Below are positions 5,479 through 13,627 of a DNA stretch of 37,047 nt, piece after piece. The stretch spans positions 1 through 37,047 of the forward strand of contig JAUWQI010000014.1 of NCBI GenBank assembly GCA_030611085.1. Direction: 5' to 3'. A program made the translations under genes and the position numbers. A model generated the notes under the pieces. The model was not told where the DNA came from, made no database searches, and saw only the letters and a program-made list of their open reading frames with translations. This stretch comes from Dehalococcoidia bacterium. Its GTDB lineage: Bacteria > Chloroflexota > Dehalococcoidia > GIF9 > AB-539-J10. Each line of letters begins with the position of its first letter. Positions within the stretch are counted from its first letter, which is position 1.

Positions 5479-5561
5479 AAAAACTAGACGCCGTGGTAGT
5501 TTTGTTGGCTTGTTTGGTAGGGGAAAGTGCTTGCTGTGGTTGCCCTGTCTTCACCTTTGGA

Positions 5562-6698
5562 TTAAACTGACGGATTAATGCTGTAGGTTTTAACTTCCAA
5601 TCTACCTGGAAGACTGCCAGGCAATTCGATCGGGCTGGAGCTTGGGATGTAGGTAAAGGAACCTTCCTTATCCGCTTGAATTTCTGCCCCGACCACACCT
5701 CCAATTACAGTAGCCGATTTGTCAAACGAAATTGTACCGTTAGGAGCATATATCAGCGCCTCTATGGTGGCTTCCTTCTTAAAAGTAATGTTGCCGTTGA
5801 GAGACATAATAATAGAGTCACCTCCGATACCGTAATCCGCCAGCTTGCTCAGGTAGATATTACCTACGGCAACTATGGAACCCGACCCTGTGACTGTATA
5901 GTCCTTTTTCGCTGTAATACTGCCTTCGACGTAGATTGTCCCCGTAAGGTTGATTGTAACGTCTTGAGTGATGTACAAGTCCCCATTGATATATTTTGGT
6001 CCTAATTCAATATCAGAGTCTACCGTCAGGCCGGGCAGGGTTCCCCCAACCAATGCCTCGTCCTTAAGTTTTTGAGCAAATTCCTCATCGTCCTCTTGGG
6101 TAGGGAATGCTTCTGGCCCAACCTCTATTACCTCTCCATCATTATGCGTAAAACCACTGCCATGAGTAAATGTTCCGCCATAATAGATGTCGCCTGTTAC
6201 CGTAGAGTCCTTGCCCAACGATATGTCACCCTTACTGGAAAGAGCACCACTAAAGATATCAAGATTGCCTCCAGGGATACTCTCCACATATGATTCAACT
6301 GTGGTGCTGCCAGCTGTGGAGGTAATCTTGTAAGTTTGGGCGTCGACCCTTACTACAGTAACATACACAGTTTTGTCATTTACTTCCAGAGGTGGGTCCC
6401 GTTCCCAAAGGTTCTCGTCGGCATTCCATGTCCAAGGTACTCTTGGCTCCCCACCTTGCTGTGACCAGTTTTCTATCAGCCAATGCTGTAGCCAATAGAA
6501 GGCGTCTTCTACCCCAGAATCGGCGGCGTAAAGCTCCATGGTTTTCGTCTCAGTAACCTGGTGCCCCTTGAGGCTGGTGGAGGCATAGTTGAGGGTGGGG
6601 ATGATGAGGAGCCCACCTAAAACCAGCAGAATCAGGACTATAGGCAAGACTTGCCCCCTTTGTCCTTTGATTATTTTTCTCAATGTTCCTTTTGTCAT
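5562..6698 (-). CDS. PilX-like pilus assembly protein with bactofilin-like repeats
   Basis: A 378-residue surface protein. Residues 15-40 (GQVLPIVLILLVLGGLLIIP) form one hydrophobic segment like the PilX N-terminus, and MELYAADSGVEDAFYWLQ follows, the usual PilX-type AxxAG-like sequence. From about residue 150 it contains hydrophobic-turn repeats (GDISLGKDSTVTGDIYYGG, GDLYITQDVTI, GNITFKKEATIEALIYAP) that look like a right-handed beta helix as in polymer-forming cytoskeletal proteins. It is last in the minus-strand pilus cluster. It is likely a minor pilin or pilus-associated protein; exact role unknown. Confidence 0.75.
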   Translation of the reverse strand: MTKGTLRKIIKGQRGQVLPIVLILLVLGGLLIIPTLNYASTSLKGHQVTETKTMELYAADSGVEDAFYWLQHWLIENWSQQGGEPRVPWTWNADENLWERDPPLEVNDKTVYVTVVRVDAQTYKITSTAGSTTVESYVESIPGGNLDIFSGALSSKGDISLGKDSTVTGDIYYGGTFTHGSGFTHNDGEVIEVGPEAFPTQEDDEEFAQKLKDEALVGGTLPGLTVDSDIELGPKYINGDLYITQDVTINLTGTIYVEGSITAKKDYTVTGSGSIVAVGNIYLSKLADYGIGGDSIIMSLNGNITFKKEATIEALIYAPNGTISFDKSATVIGGVVGAEIQADKEGSFTYIPSSSPIELPGSLPGRLEVKTYSINPSV

Positions 6699-6871
6699 CC
6701 GTATCCTTATTATGCCACTTCTGCTACTACATCTTACCGTCTTCTTTGGGGCACTTTAGCACTAATTCCATTTTACCATGTCCCAGGCTCATGTCAATTC
6801 CATTATCTTTACTTTACCTCCAAAGCTCGGACAAAAAGTGCTACTCTCTTGGGACTTTTCGGGATCTAGAT

Positions 6872-7495
6872 TCAGTCAGGGCGAGATTTAGCTTGAAATG
6901 CTCTCTTCTCCTTTCCTCCATCATAATCTTCAGGGTATTCAGTTCTCATTTCATAGTCCCTATCATTGCAGGCGGTTATATTCATCTTAAGAACTCGATT
7001 CTCATATGGGTCACACCAGGTATCATGATATGCAGGGTCATCAGGAGGCTCATTGCAAGGCGGAACGATATTCGTCGCTATGAAAGTTGTTGCCTCAAGT
7101 AAATCATCATCAGGATAATAATGCTCCCGCACTAATTCCGTAAGCCCACTAGAGCCATAACTGTCAAGTTTATAAATAACCTTGTGTTGTTTAGTATCAT
7201 CTTCAGGGTCAGGCCATGTTAGGGTAAGAAACTTTGTTAAGTCACTATTATCTGGACTTACAGTCTGAGCCATGAGCACATCCCTGCTAATCCAGTGACC
7301 AGCGTTGCGCACTTGATTTATAGCGGTGTTTGTGTCATTGCTGAGTGTAGTACCGGTAAGCACTTGATGTATGCTCATAGCAGCGGCAGCGGCAATAATG
7401 CCCGTTAAGGCGATGACTATTATCAGTTCAAGCAGGGTGAAGCCCTTTTGGCTCCTCTCCAGTCTCCTTAGCATTGAAGGCTTTTTCATTTTCAT
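6872..7495 (-). CDS. Prepilin-like protein (type IV pilin/pseudopilin)
   Basis: A 207-residue protein with a class III signal: RSQKGFTLLELIIVIALTGI, with cleavage expected after Gly18 and Glu at +5 of the mature protein. The hydrophobic helix runs to about residue 45. The mature domain is acidic, with four Cys residues spread over CNEP, WCDP and ACND segments, and is about the size of PilW/GspJ-type minor pilins. The start is ATG at 7495, with a second in-frame ATG at 7489. It lies between the PilX-like and PilV-like genes. Confidence 0.85.
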   Translation of the reverse strand: MKMKKPSMLRRLERSQKGFTLLELIIVIALTGIIAAAAAMSIHQVLTGTTLSNDTNTAINQVRNAGHWISRDVLMAQTVSPDNSDLTKFLTLTWPDPEDDTKQHKVIYKLDSYGSSGLTELVREHYYPDDDLLEATTFIATNIVPPCNEPPDDPAYHDTWCDPYENRVLKMNITACNDRDYEMRTEYPEDYDGGKEKRAFQAKSRPD

Positions 7496-7763
7496 TTACC
7501 TAAACTAACCTTGCTTTTCTCCTGTCATTGCGAGACACGCTAGTGCCAAAGCAATCTCACGAGATTGCCACGCCTTCGGCTCGCAATGACATTATCACCC
7601 TCATCTTAGTTCCTTCGCGGAGTTTATCCTGAGCGAGATGAGATTCTTCGCTACGCTCAGAATGACAGAAAGCGAAGGGCTCAGGACTTCGCCTCACCTC
7701 CCTTCGAGGGAGAGGAGATTGCGGCGTCGCTTTGCTCGTAATGACATAGCGTGGGCCTCTTTA
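7496..7763. repeat. Dispersed repeats between prepilin genes
   Basis: Contains an inverted pair of TCATTGCGAG and CTCGCAATGA at 7525-7590, a GATTCTTCGCTACGCTCAGAATGACA repeat at 7640-7667, and a CTCACCTCCCTTCGAGGGAGAGGAG repeat at 7693-7717. No gene is seen. Confidence 0.75.
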
Positions 7764-8219
7764 TCACCGGTTTACTTTATAGTCCTGCAATGTAAGCACT
7801 TCGTTTTCAATACAATCTTCATTATGATAAACGGTGACTGTTATCTTGCGAATGCCTTCTTCACTATCAATTTGTCCAGCCTCGACCTTAACGCAATAGC
7901 CAGCGTAGGCATCAGGAAGAGCATGACTCGAGTCAAACCAAGGTAATGGTGCATCTGATGAGCTAGAACCAGAGGTGGTAACTGTGTAAGACCAGCCAAC
8001 AACGGTGGAGTACTCCTGGCTCTTAACATACTCCATCTGGCTCGTAGCTAAGCTTTGAGCAGTTGAGCGCTCATCAGAGACGAAGACAGCTTTGAGAGAG
8101 GTGGACAAGCCGCCGAGAAAGGCAACGGCGATTACGCCCAGAATAGCCAGGGCTATTAGCACCTCAATAAGGCTTACACCCTTAGAGCTGCCTCGGAGAG
8201 CTTTCGTTATTTTGTTCAT
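7764..8219 (-). CDS. PilV/GspI-like prepilin
   Basis: A 151-residue prepilin: SSKGVSLIEVLIALAILGVI gives the cleavage site after Gly14 and Glu at +5. The hydrophobic helix is followed by LSTSLKAVFVSDERSTAQSLATSQMEYVKS, which resembles PilV/GspI-type minor pilins. The rest is a small beta-rich domain with two Cys. It is the first prepilin gene downstream of the TA-type modules that separate it from pilC. Confidence 0.85.
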   Translation of the reverse strand: MNKITKALRGSSKGVSLIEVLIALAILGVIAVAFLGGLSTSLKAVFVSDERSTAQSLATSQMEYVKSQEYSTVVGWSYTVTTSGSSSSDAPLPWFDSSHALPDAYAGYCVKVEAGQIDSEEGIRKITVTVYHNEDCIENEVLTLQDYKVNR

Positions 8220-8229
8220 TTGCTGACTG

Positions 8230-8362
8230 CACCCTCACCTTAGTTCCTTCCCCTTCACTTTGTTCAGGGCTTTGGCTCACTCGCTCAGGACTTCGCCTCA
8301 CCTCCCTTCAAGGGAGAGGAGGCGGAAATGAAGTGTGCACGAGGCTAAAGCCTCGCACTACA
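8230..8362. repeat. Dispersed repeats, including inverted R1 core
   Basis: Holds CTCACCTCCCTTCAAGGGAGAGGAGG near 8297 and GCACGAGGCTAAAGCCTCGC near 8338, which is the R1 palindromic core in the opposite orientation. Confidence 0.7.
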
Positions 8363-8376
8363 TTTTTTCGCCTCTC

Positions 8377-8607
8377 TCATTTTCTAAGCATTCTTCTGAA
8401 GGCGCTCTCATCGATGCCAGCCTGCCGCAGCATTTCATAGAAAGTCCCTTTCGGGATATTCCTTTTACCTTTATGGCTAATTCTTACCTGAAGAATAGAG
8501 CCATTCTGCAGGATTCTTTCCCATGTTTCGTGCTTTCTAGCTCTGACAAGTTCAAAACCAAGTTTCCCCAGAACATAGCGCATATCATCATAGGTGTAAA
8601 TGCCCAT
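8377..8607 (-). CDS. HicA-like toxin
   Basis: A 76-residue protein. YTYDDMRYVLGKLGFELVRA, ARKHETWERI (with the His expected for catalysis) and the C-terminal PKGTFYEMLRQAGIDESAFR match the HicA pattern of a short dsRNA-binding-like fold. It differs enough from the HicA at 2794-3006 to be a separate subfamily. The start ATG at 8607 lies inside the upstream gene (20-base overlap). Confidence 0.75.
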   Translation of the reverse strand: MGIYTYDDMRYVLGKLGFELVRARKHETWERILQNGSILQVRISHKGKRNIPKGTFYEMLRQAGIDESAFRRMLRK

Positions 8608-8923
8608 ATCGTATCCCGATAAGTTCCATAATCTCCCATTCGTCCTGGCATGCTGTAATTTTGTCTATATATGGCTTATGGTGTGCTCTGTTAGGGCTTT
8701 TGAGGTATATTTCCTCTCGGGCTTTATAATCCTCGGCATACTCCCTTATGAGTTCCACTATAGCCTCTAACGCTTCCTCTTTGGTATCCATTTCAGTAAC
8801 CAGGTCCAATTCAGGACACTTAGCCATACATCTGCCGTTGTCTTTGACAATTAGCACTGTTAAAAGCGAACCCGTGGTAATCGCACCAGTCCAGCTTTTC
8901 TCAGGTGTTTCAGCTCTTTTCAT
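8588..8923 (-). CDS. HicB-like antitoxin
   Basis: A 111-residue protein with a HicB core: LTVLIVKDNGRCMAKCPELD, then LVTEMDTKEEALEAIVELIR. The usual CPxLxxxxxxGxTxEEAL motif is modified to CPELDLVTEMDTKEEAL. A C-terminal extension of about 35 residues (HHKPYIDKITACQDEWEIME) is unlike short HicB forms. GAGGT lies 7 bases before the ATG at 8923. It precedes and overlaps the HicA-like gene, as in other hicBA modules. Confidence 0.75.
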   Translation of the reverse strand: MKRAETPEKSWTGAITTGSLLTVLIVKDNGRCMAKCPELDLVTEMDTKEEALEAIVELIREYAEDYKAREEIYLKSPNRAHHKPYIDKITACQDEWEIMELIGIRYGHLHL

Positions 8924-9062
8924 AACATTACCTCACTAAATGGCTATAGCTATTATTACCTAAATAAGGCCTACGCCCCTAGAGCTGCCTCGGAAAACTC
9001 TTGTTATTTTATCCAGCATTATTTAATGCAATGCCAAAATGGCAGTCAGAATGCCCATGTTG

Positions 9063-9269
9063 CTATCTTTTCAACGGGGCTAATTCTATAGAAAAGAGAT
9101 TCTTAATAGGCAATCGGTGGCTGGCATCGAAAATCTCAATGCCTACAATCTCGTTTTGTGCTGTAGTATCTAGAACCAACCCTTCATCTATCTCTATAGC
9201 TCCATTTGGTTTTTTACCGGAAAAGCAAATATATGCTATGTCATATTTCTTGTCGTAGCTTACTTTCAT
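9063..9269 (-). CDS. DUF2283 domain protein (second copy)
   Basis: A 68-residue protein starting MKVSYDKKYDIAYICFSGKK, then IEIDEGLVLDTTAQNEIVGI and EIFDASHRLP, the DUF2283 pattern. I chose ATG at 9269 because GGGAGG lies 8 bases upstream. The frame stays open to 9347, but that part encodes a piece of another family and is listed separately. It follows pilC on the same strand. Confidence 0.8.
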   Translation of the reverse strand: MKVSYDKKYDIAYICFSGKKPNGAIEIDEGLVLDTTAQNEIVGIEIFDASHRLPIKNLFSIELAPLKR

Positions 9270-9347
9270 TAGTCGTGCCTCCCATATCCCATACAATCTC
9301 ATTCGCCTTCTGGCATGGCGAGAGTAAGTTATTTTAACATTATTCAC
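9270..9347 (-). pseudogene. DUF4258-like N-terminal remnant fused in frame to DUF2283
   Basis: The 26 codons before the DUF2283 start read MNNVKITYSRHARRRMRLYG and IWEARL. The ITYSRHARRRM part is the characteristic N-terminus of DUF4258 proteins (xxTxHAxxRMxxRGI). About 60-70 residues that should follow are missing. An internal deletion would account for it. A fused 94-residue product is also possible. Confidence 0.55.
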
Positions 9348-9367
9348 AACAGTAGTTTGCTTAAATA

Positions 9368-10573
9368 CTATACCTGGCCATAGATGGAATACATAGCTGA
9401 AAGCAAAGCTATGGCGATAAGGCCAACTATCGCACCAATTATTACCGTCATAGCTGGAGTGATGAGGGCAACCATGGTCTTGGTTTTATCATCTGCCTCA
9501 ACTTCGTAGCTCTCAGCCACAGTGGTTAATGTGTTATCCAGGTTACCCGTGCCCTCGCCCACAGCAGTCATCTGTACCATAAGGGGCATAAAAAGCTTAT
9601 TCTTTGCCATAGGACCGGATAAGCCTCCGCCGGCAATCATACCTTGCTGGACTTCGGTTAATGCTAGTTCCATAGCTTTATTATTTGTGCCCTGAATTAC
9701 CATGGTCATTATTTCAGGCAGGGGTAAACCGCTGCCAAATAACAATGCCATACTGCGGCAGCAGCGTGAGAGCTCGTTAAGGAGGTTGATATGCCCGATG
9801 TGGGGGAAAGTAAGCATTAGCTTACCCCACTGCAACTTGCCCGCAGGCGTCTTGGTATAGGCATATCCCGCAGCAATGGCAGCCACTATGACCAACAAGA
9901 GCCAGATACCATAGCTCTGCAGCCAACTAGTGCCGGCGATAAACGCTCTGGTTATTGCAGGTAACTGGACATCAAAGGAAGCATACAGGCTGGTAAAGGC
10001 GGGTAGAACAAAAGTGACCATTATCCCGATAACTATAATAGCTAGAATTACAAGGATAGCAGGATAAACTAAGGCGCTCTTGACGCTTTTCTGGGTCGTA
10101 GCGGTCCTTTCCATATAATCAGCAGCTCGCCTTAATACCACTTCGAGATTTCCCGTTTTTTCCCCCACGGATACCAGCCGATGATAAAATGGAGGAAAGG
10201 CATGAGGATGCTTGCTCAGAGCTTGAGATAAAGGGCTGCCACCACGAACATCGTCAACTACCTCACCAATTATTTTCTTTAAGTTGCGATTGCTTATCTG
10301 AGCCTGTAATAGCTCTAAGGAGGTAACAACATCGGTACCTGATTCCAGCAATAAAGCTAACTGACGAGAGAACATTACTATCTCCATTGGGTTTATGCGG
10401 GAAAAGCGAGCAGTTAATTTTTCAGCCTGGAAAAATGGCGTGACTCCCTTGAGGCTAAGCACTCGATAGCCGCTATAGGCCAATATATCACTGGCGGCTT
10501 CTTCACCAGCGGCAGAAAGCTTGCCTTTGACTACTCTATTATCCTCAGTGCAGGCTACATAATGATAGTTCAT
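9368..10573 (-). CDS. pilC: Type IV pilus / type II secretion platform protein (PilC/GspF)
   Basis: A 401-residue inner-membrane protein with two T2SSF domains, at about 66-190 and 265-390, each ending in a hydrophobic hairpin. Visible features are MFSRQLALLLESGTDVVTSL (first domain), LVSVGEKTGNLEVVLRRAAD, and the matching LLNELSRCCRSMALLFGSGL and VGEGTGNLDNTLTTVAESYE of the second. It recruits the assembly ATPase to the pilus base. GAGGAG precedes the ATG at 10573. It is separated from pilB by 284 bases of repeats, which is unusual. Confidence 0.93.
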   Translation of the reverse strand: MNYHYVACTEDNRVVKGKLSAAGEEAASDILAYSGYRVLSLKGVTPFFQAEKLTARFSRINPMEIVMFSRQLALLLESGTDVVTSLELLQAQISNRNLKKIIGEVVDDVRGGSPLSQALSKHPHAFPPFYHRLVSVGEKTGNLEVVLRRAADYMERTATTQKSVKSALVYPAILVILAIIVIGIMVTFVLPAFTSLYASFDVQLPAITRAFIAGTSWLQSYGIWLLLVIVAAIAAGYAYTKTPAGKLQWGKLMLTFPHIGHINLLNELSRCCRSMALLFGSGLPLPEIMTMVIQGTNNKAMELALTEVQQGMIAGGGLSGPMAKNKLFMPLMVQMTAVGEGTGNLDNTLTTVAESYEVEADDKTKTMVALITPAMTVIIGAIVGLIAIALLSAMYSIYGQV

Positions 10574-10857
10574 AATAACTCCTCATCAGCACTCAAATCC
10601 TAATATCTAAACTCTAAATCCTAAACAAATTGAGATTGCTTCGTCGCTAAAGCTCCTCGCAATGACATTATTCTAAATTCAAATATCAAATTTGCCCTTT
10701 GGGCAAAATCAGTTGAACTTATTTAATTCCTCCTCCCCACCCTTTTTTGCCTTTGGCAAATTGTTTTGGATTTTGGTCATTAGTGGTTCGATATTGTTTA
10801 GCATTTTTACTTTTGCTCTTTTATCATTTCACTCACATTTTAACTGTACTCATCATT
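10574..10857. repeat. AT-rich degenerate repeats between pilB and pilC
   Basis: Contains a GAGATTGCTTCGTCGCTAAAG...CTCGCAATGAC unit at 10632-10665, and AT-rich stretches similar to 720-950 and 5160-5320. I see no gene. Confidence 0.6.
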
Positions 10858-13302
10858 CTACTCTATGGAATAAGCGTTGCGCAGGATTTCAGAAGGAGTG
10901 GTGATGTCTGCCTTTACTTTGAGCATGCCATCTTTAATCAGCGGCACCATCCCTTCCTCAATTGCCTGGTGTCGAATCTCAGCAGTACTGGCATGATTAA
11001 GTATTTGCATTCTTATCTTGTCGCTTATAGGTAAGATTTCAAAGAGTCCTGTTCTTCCTCGATACCCAGAATAGTTACATTGCTCACAGCCAGCGCCGTA
11101 GGGAAACTTGGTCCGTTTTTCCCCCATCTCCTTGGCATAAGCTAATTGCTCCATTAGGGGAGCTTCCTTATTGGTGGAGCAATCGGGGCAGATGCAGCGC
11201 ACCATACGTTGAGCCACCACACCAATAACTGCCGAAGATACCAGGAAGGGCTCTATGCCTAAATCGAGGAGGCGGAAGATAACGCCTATAGTATCATTAG
11301 CGTGGATAGAGGAGAGCACCAGATGCCCTGTTAAAGCTGACTGAATGGCTATCGCGGCAGTTTCAGCATCACGAATCTCGCCTATTAGTATAATATCGGG
11401 GTCGAGACGCAATATGGATCTTAAGCCGCGAGCGAAGGTAAGCCCCGCTTTAGGATTGACCTGAATTTGGTTCAAGTTAGCAAAGCGGTATTCCACAGGG
11501 TCTTCGATGGTGATTATGTTTCGGGAAACTTTATCCAGCTTATTTACCGAGGCATAAAGAGTGGTAGTTTTGCCTGCCCCGGTAGGACCACTGATTAAAA
11601 TCATGCCGAAAGGGACTTTAAGCATATTTTCATACTTAGCTAAAGCCCCAGGAGAAAAGCCTAGCTGAGGTAAATCTATAATGCCTAATGACTTATCCAG
11701 GAGGCGCAGCACCGTAGATTCACCACGCACAGTAGGGACGGTAGCAACACGAACATCTATAGGTCTGCCTTTAGACTCAATGGAAAACTGCCCATCTTGA
11801 GGGCGAAGATGGTCGGCAATATTCATATCAGCCATTATCTTGATTCGGGAGGTAAGGGGAAGATGTATTTTTGAGGGCAGGGACATAACATCCTGAAGGG
11901 TGCCATCAATGCGATAGCGAATCCTTAATTTATCCTCCTCAGGCTCAATGTGAATATCGGAGGCTCTGGCTTTACTTGCCTCGTCAATTATGATACGCAA
12001 GGCACTAGCTACTGGGGCATCCTCACTAGCCTCAATTAATGTTTGGCCCGCAACTGTCTCCGTGCCCGGAATGCGCAATATTTGTTCCTCCATTTGCCCA
12101 AAGCCTTTGTAATTGAAGTCAATGGCTTCCCGAACTTCCTTCTCACTGGCAGCTATAGGTTCTATGCGCATGCGGCTTTGTGATGCCAATGCCTCCAGGG
12201 CAAAGATGTCAGCAGGGTTTGCCATAGCCACTTGTAAAGTGTTATCTACAATAGCTATGGGCATGGCATTGAATTTTCTTGCCATAACTTCGGGAATCAA
12301 CTGTAAAGCTTCAGGCTGAGGTCTGCGATTGGGTGCTTTCTTCTCTGGTTGCTCCTCTGGAGCAGTGGGTAGTAAGTTCTCAACAGTGCTTTGTCTGGTT
12401 AATAATTCCTCAACAGCGCTTTGAAGGCTAGATATTTCCAGCTCTTGAGGAACTTCTTCAGCAAGTGGCTTTTGGCTTGCAGCTGTTTCCTGAGAAAGCT
12501 TCTGCCTAGCGGTAGATTCTCGCCCTTGTGGAGCCGCCTCTTCTGCAACGGGCGACTTCTCAGCCTGGCTGCCAAGTTTGATAACCCTTATCCTCTGCTG
12601 TTGAGCGAATTTCTCAGCTTCGGGGGTAAGTTTCCCCGAGATAAGCAGAACTTTGTTATACATCTCAGTGTCATAAGCCTTGGTATCAAATAAGGATACC
12701 CGGTTTAGGCTCACTTCGTCGTTATCTATTATATCTATACCCAGTTTGTGTACTATAAAGCCATCGTCCAGGTTGGCCAGAATATCGAAGGGATACTCTG
12801 TGCCAGACTTACCCTTGACCCTGGCATTTTCCTCCACATTGTAGCCAATGTCGATAAGAGCTCGCAGGAATTCAAGTTTTGTGTTAAACGCGGTAGGGGC
12901 AATTTTCTTACCTTGCCTTACAGGTGGTGAGGCTAAAAGGGCCTCCAATGCTTCCTTATCAAAGACTTTTATTCGCTGTGACTGAGCAAAACGAGCGGCT
13001 GCAGAATCGACTTTGGGAAAAGCTATAAGCACCTTATCTCGAATGCCACAGTCATAGCATTTATCATCGAAAGCGAAAACTTCACCCAAGCCCACCTCCT
13101 GGTTGTCCTCGTGTACAATGTCTACAGCCATGGTATAGGCGATAAAACCGTGGCTTTTATGTGCCAGAATGCCGAAGCTATGCTCAGCGCCAGATTTGCC
13201 CGTTGGGGTAGCATCGCGCTCCACTTCATAGCCGTGGCTTTCGAGCTTCTCTATAAGACGCTCTTCTAGCTTCGGTTTAGATTCTGACTTTAATCCCTGC
13301 AT
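10858..13302 (-). CDS. pilB: Pilus assembly ATPase (PilB/GspE) with two N-terminal Mrr-like domains
   Basis: An 814-residue protein. Residues 10-118 and 140-245 are a tandem pair of nuclease-like repeats: both have a GKSG-E-x-F-IL-A opening, a VDI or IDI strand and a FDDKCYD or FDTKAYD motif with Asp-x-Lys. Residues 246-330 are a Glu/Ala/Pro-rich linker. An MshEN-like domain covers about 330-400. The ATPase follows: Walker A GPTGAGKTT (572-580), ITIEDPVEY, Walker B ILIGEIRD, the His box GHLVLSSIHAND, and a zinc site of Cys705, Cys708, Cys739 and Cys742. It powers pilus or pseudopilus extension. The extra N-terminal domains are not part of standard PilB. Confidence 0.93.
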   Translation of the reverse strand: MQGLKSESKPKLEERLIEKLESHGYEVERDATPTGKSGAEHSFGILAHKSHGFIAYTMAVDIVHEDNQEVGLGEVFAFDDKCYDCGIRDKVLIAFPKVDSAAARFAQSQRIKVFDKEALEALLASPPVRQGKKIAPTAFNTKLEFLRALIDIGYNVEENARVKGKSGTEYPFDILANLDDGFIVHKLGIDIIDNDEVSLNRVSLFDTKAYDTEMYNKVLLISGKLTPEAEKFAQQQRIRVIKLGSQAEKSPVAEEAAPQGRESTARQKLSQETAASQKPLAEEVPQELEISSLQSAVEELLTRQSTVENLLPTAPEEQPEKKAPNRRPQPEALQLIPEVMARKFNAMPIAIVDNTLQVAMANPADIFALEALASQSRMRIEPIAASEKEVREAIDFNYKGFGQMEEQILRIPGTETVAGQTLIEASEDAPVASALRIIIDEASKARASDIHIEPEEDKLRIRYRIDGTLQDVMSLPSKIHLPLTSRIKIMADMNIADHLRPQDGQFSIESKGRPIDVRVATVPTVRGESTVLRLLDKSLGIIDLPQLGFSPGALAKYENMLKVPFGMILISGPTGAGKTTTLYASVNKLDKVSRNIITIEDPVEYRFANLNQIQVNPKAGLTFARGLRSILRLDPDIILIGEIRDAETAAIAIQSALTGHLVLSSIHANDTIGVIFRLLDLGIEPFLVSSAVIGVVAQRMVRCICPDCSTNKEAPLMEQLAYAKEMGEKRTKFPYGAGCEQCNYSGYRGRTGLFEILPISDKIRMQILNHASTAEIRHQAIEEGMVPLIKDGMLKVKADITTPSEILRNAYSIE

Positions 13303-13352
13303 GTTACTCTCTCGATATCTTTAGACTGACTTACACACTAATATATTCTAGC

Positions 13353-13454
13353 TTACATAACTAGTTTGGGGGTGTCAATAAAATTAGCCTCCTGGCGCCT
13401 ACCTTCGCCGGGAATGGCTCTACATAGTCGCTCCGCAAAATCTATAGCTGCCAT
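13353..13454 (-). CDS. Candidate small ORF upstream of pilB
   Basis: A 33-codon frame: MAAIDFAERLCRAIPGEGRR, then QEANFIDTPKLVM. GAGGAG lies 10 bases before the ATG at 13454. It ends 50 bases before pilB. I do not recognise it, and chance cannot be excluded at this length. Confidence 0.25.
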   Translation of the reverse strand: MAAIDFAERLCRAIPGEGRRQEANFIDTPKLVM

Positions 13455-13460
13455 GTTTTG

Positions 13461-13577
13461 CTATCTCCTCATCTCCTTATCTTCACCTTTTTTCTTCGGA
13501 ACCACATGCATCAATCTAAAGTTAATTGTAGTGGTGGCTGAGCTTGCTGTAAATAGCCTATTAGTCCCGATTGCCAT
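13461..13577 (-). CDS. Candidate small basic ORF upstream of pilB
   Basis: A 38-codon frame starting MAIGTNRLFTASSATTTINF, then RLMHVVPKKKGEDKEMRR. It ends 6 bases before the next small frame on the same strand. I see no clear ribosome binding site. It could be a gene remnant or a leader; no function is proposed. Confidence 0.2.
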   Translation of the reverse strand: MAIGTNRLFTASSATTTINFRLMHVVPKKKGEDKEMRR

Positions 13578-13594
13578 CGTATTTTAGTACTGTA

Positions 13595-13623
13595 TTGACA
13601 CGATGCGATTTATTGGCAATAAT
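13595..13623 (+). promoter_or_regulatory. Promoter of the beta-propeller gene
   Basis: TTGACA at 13595-13600, a 17-base spacer, then AATAAT at 13618-13623. Both hexamers are near consensus. Initiation would be expected at about 13630, at or next to the start codon, which would give a leaderless mRNA. Confidence 0.5.
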
Positions 13624-13627
13624 GCAT

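Noticed and set aside
1-5500. CRISPR array from regularly recurring repeats
   Set aside because: Repeat copies are far apart, diverged, and separated by genes, not by unique spacers of constant length. No cas genes are present.
5483-5515. Intrinsic terminator for the pilus cluster
   Set aside because: AAAACTA and TAGTTTT can pair around a GC-containing loop, but the stem is AT-only and weak, so I did not list it.
6683-7102. Plus-strand open frame of 139 codons
   Set aside because: It is antisense to the prepilin gene and its upstream region, has no ribosome binding site, and has unlikely Cys- and Leu-rich composition.
13366-13587. Plus-strand open frame of 73 codons before the propeller gene
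   Set aside because: It covers the propeller promoter and has no ribosome binding site or family motif.
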